Shown one piece after another: positions 4,395-5,658 of a stretch of DNA of 5,658 nt. The stretch's first letter is position 1; each line of letters begins with the position of its first letter. This DNA comes from Patescibacteria group bacterium (lineage in GTDB: Bacteria; Patescibacteriota; JACMRA01): assembly GCA_029935375.1 (NCBI GenBank), contig JAOZKL010000054.1, positions 1 to 5,658 on the forward strand, written 5' to 3'. Below the pieces are notes generated by a model, which did not search any database, had not been told where the DNA came from, and was given only the letters and a program-made list of their open reading frames with translations. The position numbers and the translations under genes were made by a program.

Positions 4395-5658
4395 ATGTTT
4401 CCAAATATTAAGAAAATTAAAGATATTATAGCAGCTGTGTCTATTACAGCCATGTTGATTGTTGGTGTAGCTCCTAGTGCAATTGTGTTTGCTGATACAG
4501 CGACTGTAGTTCTAGATAGTAGTGCTATTGAAGAACAGGTCGTTACCGAAGAAAGTCAAGTTATTGACACTCTTGATAATGGTGTTCAAGACACTGAGCA
4601 ACAAGAACAGGCGATTAGTCTTGACTCAGATAATGCTCAGGTTCAGACTATTGAAACATCAGAGCCAGTTGCTGCTGCAGACATAGATTCTGTTGACCTA
4701 TCCACTGCAACCGAGCAAGATTGTTTAGAGGGGTCGGGCGGCAATGACTGTTCTCATCCTCTTGATGGTGTTTGGATTAGTGAATTTATGGTCAATCCTA
4801 GTGGAATACCTGAGAATTCTATTTCTGATGCCAATGGTGAATGGGTTGAATTATACAACTCTACAGATGATGATAAAGATTTAACTGGATGGGAAATTAT
4901 TCTTGGGACTTCAAACACTGCTTTAGATTTTACAATTCCTGCAAGAGGGTATGCTATGTTGTGTAAAAACACAGATATAAATATAAACGGAGGAATAAAT
5001 TGTACACAAAAAATCAAAGGAAAATTAATCAATAAAAATTCTAGCATCTTTTTAAGTAATGGAGAGCAAACAGCTACCACAAACTATCAAAAGAATTCGC
5101 CTTCTGGTTTATCACTTCTGCAAATTCAAGAGGGGGTTAGCAATGTTGTTGATATTAGTACCGGTGTTGTATCGGTTTATTCAGGGTCTTCACAGTACGG
5201 AAGTGGTGATTATGGAACACCAGCTTTGAACGATGTTAATGTTGGAGGAAACGTATTTGCAACTATTCAAGAAGCTATAGACAGTCCATTAACCCTAGAC
5301 GGAGACACTCTTGTAGTAGAGAGTGGGACATATTCAGAGAATGTGGTTGTTAATAAAGAGTTGACAATTTCTTGTGATAACGGAGTAATATTAGATGGTA
5401 GCTCTCTATTGAATGGTAGTGGAAACTCTGTTTTGACTGGTGTTACGATAGCTTCTAGTAACGTTACTATAGAAAACTGTGAAATAACAGGATTTCAAAA
5501 AGGTATAACTACAACAGATCCATCAAAAACTGGCAACCTTAGTTCTATGGAGAATATAACAATCCGTGATAATTATATTCACGATACTTATGGATATGAT
5601 ACTGACACATGGAGATCTCATGGGATAGTTATTGGTCAAGAGTCGGAACAGTTTTCAA
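4395..5658 (+). CDS. Secreted surface protein: signal peptide, acidic linker, lamin-tail domain, beta-helix (3' end outside window)
   Basis: The frame is open from ATG 4395 to the window end, 421 complete codons with no stop. Residues 1-33 form a signal peptide: basic KKIKD, a hydrophobic core about 11-32, and a likely signal peptidase I cut after VFA33. Residues 34-121 are a Q/E/D/T-rich linker, and no Lys or Arg occurs between 34 and 160. A lamin-tail domain follows at about 123-279, with the usual VWISEFMVNPSG, EWVELYNSTDD, DLTGWEI and closing GDYGTPALND motifs. From about 283 a right-handed parallel beta-helix begins, as in NosD- or pectate-lyase-like proteins: FATIQEAID, GDTLVVESGTYSENVVV, then repeating strand-turn units to the edge. 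Cysteines 110/119 and 190/203 could form disulfides. Such proteins are exported and probably act in adhesion or glycan binding, but the function here is unknown and no cell-wall anchor can be judged without the C-terminus. The start is fixed by the signal peptide; no Shine-Dalgarno is seen. Confidence 0.88.
   Translation, partial: MFPNIKKIKDIIAAVSITAMLIVGVAPSAIVFADTATVVLDSSAIEEQVVTEESQVIDTLDNGVQDTEQQEQAISLDSDNAQVQTIETSEPVAAADIDSVDLSTATEQDCLEGSGGNDCSHPLDGVWISEFMVNPSGIPENSISDANGEWVELYNSTDDDKDLTGWEIILGTSNTALDFTIPARGYAMLCKNTDININGGINCTQKIKGKLINKNSSIFLSNGEQTATTNYQKNSPSGLSLLQIQEGVSNVVDISTGVVSVYSGSSQYGSGDYGTPALNDVNVGGNVFATIQEAIDSPLTLDGDTLVVESGTYSENVVVNKELTISCDNGVILDGSSLLNGSGNSVLTGVTIASSNVTIENCEITGFQKGITTTDPSKTGNLSSMENITIRDNYIHDTYGYDTDTWRSHGIVIGQESEQFS

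Noticed and set aside
4754..5080. 108-residue ORF on the minus strand
   Set aside because: It is antisense to the lamin-tail domain, which has clear family motifs in the + frame.

Overview
The window looks like a piece of an AT-rich bacterial chromosome, most likely from the Candidate Phyla Radiation (Patescibacteria). This is an inference from the AT-rich composition, genes that mostly lack Shine-Dalgarno sites, a membrane-anchored solute-binding protein with a glutamine/asparagine-rich tail, and a large secreted lamin-tail/beta-helix surface protein. No single marker here fixes the phylum. The genetic code appears standard: stops TAA, TAG and TGA all occur, glycine is GGN at the conserved GalE positions, and TGA is absent from roughly 1,680 sense codons. 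This argues against the UGA=Gly code of Gracilibacteria and Absconditabacteria.

Layout. Bases 3-290 are the 3' end of an unrecognised gene with an acidic, Q/N/Y-containing tail. After 38 bases comes a 553-residue solute-binding-like protein (329-1990), probably in the same operon. It has a prion-like cytoplasmic tail, one membrane helix and an extracytoplasmic binding-protein domain. Immediately after its stop is a promoter for a tRNA-Ile with the unusual anticodon UAU (2032-2107), with an encoded CCA that is duplicated. A strong extended -10 promoter (2117-2145), with a palindrome in its spacer, then drives galE, UDP-glucose 4-epimerase (2180-3160).

Bases 3161-3401 carry no credible protein gene. 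They hold a candidate small structured RNA (about 3251-3393, + strand) ending in a clear Rho-independent terminator, which converges on parB. The parB gene (3402-4262, minus strand) is a full-length chromosome-partitioning CTPase/DNA-binding protein with no parA visible. Back-to-back promoters in 4263-4394 drive parB leftward and, rightward, a secreted surface protein (4395 to the window end). That protein has a signal peptide, a very acidic linker, a lamin-tail domain and the start of a right-handed beta-helix. It is cut by the window edge.

The genes do not form one pathway. The solute-binding protein and surface protein act at the cell envelope. GalE could supply UDP-galactose for surface glycans. 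ParB serves chromosome segregation. The least explained stretch is the putative RNA between galE and parB.
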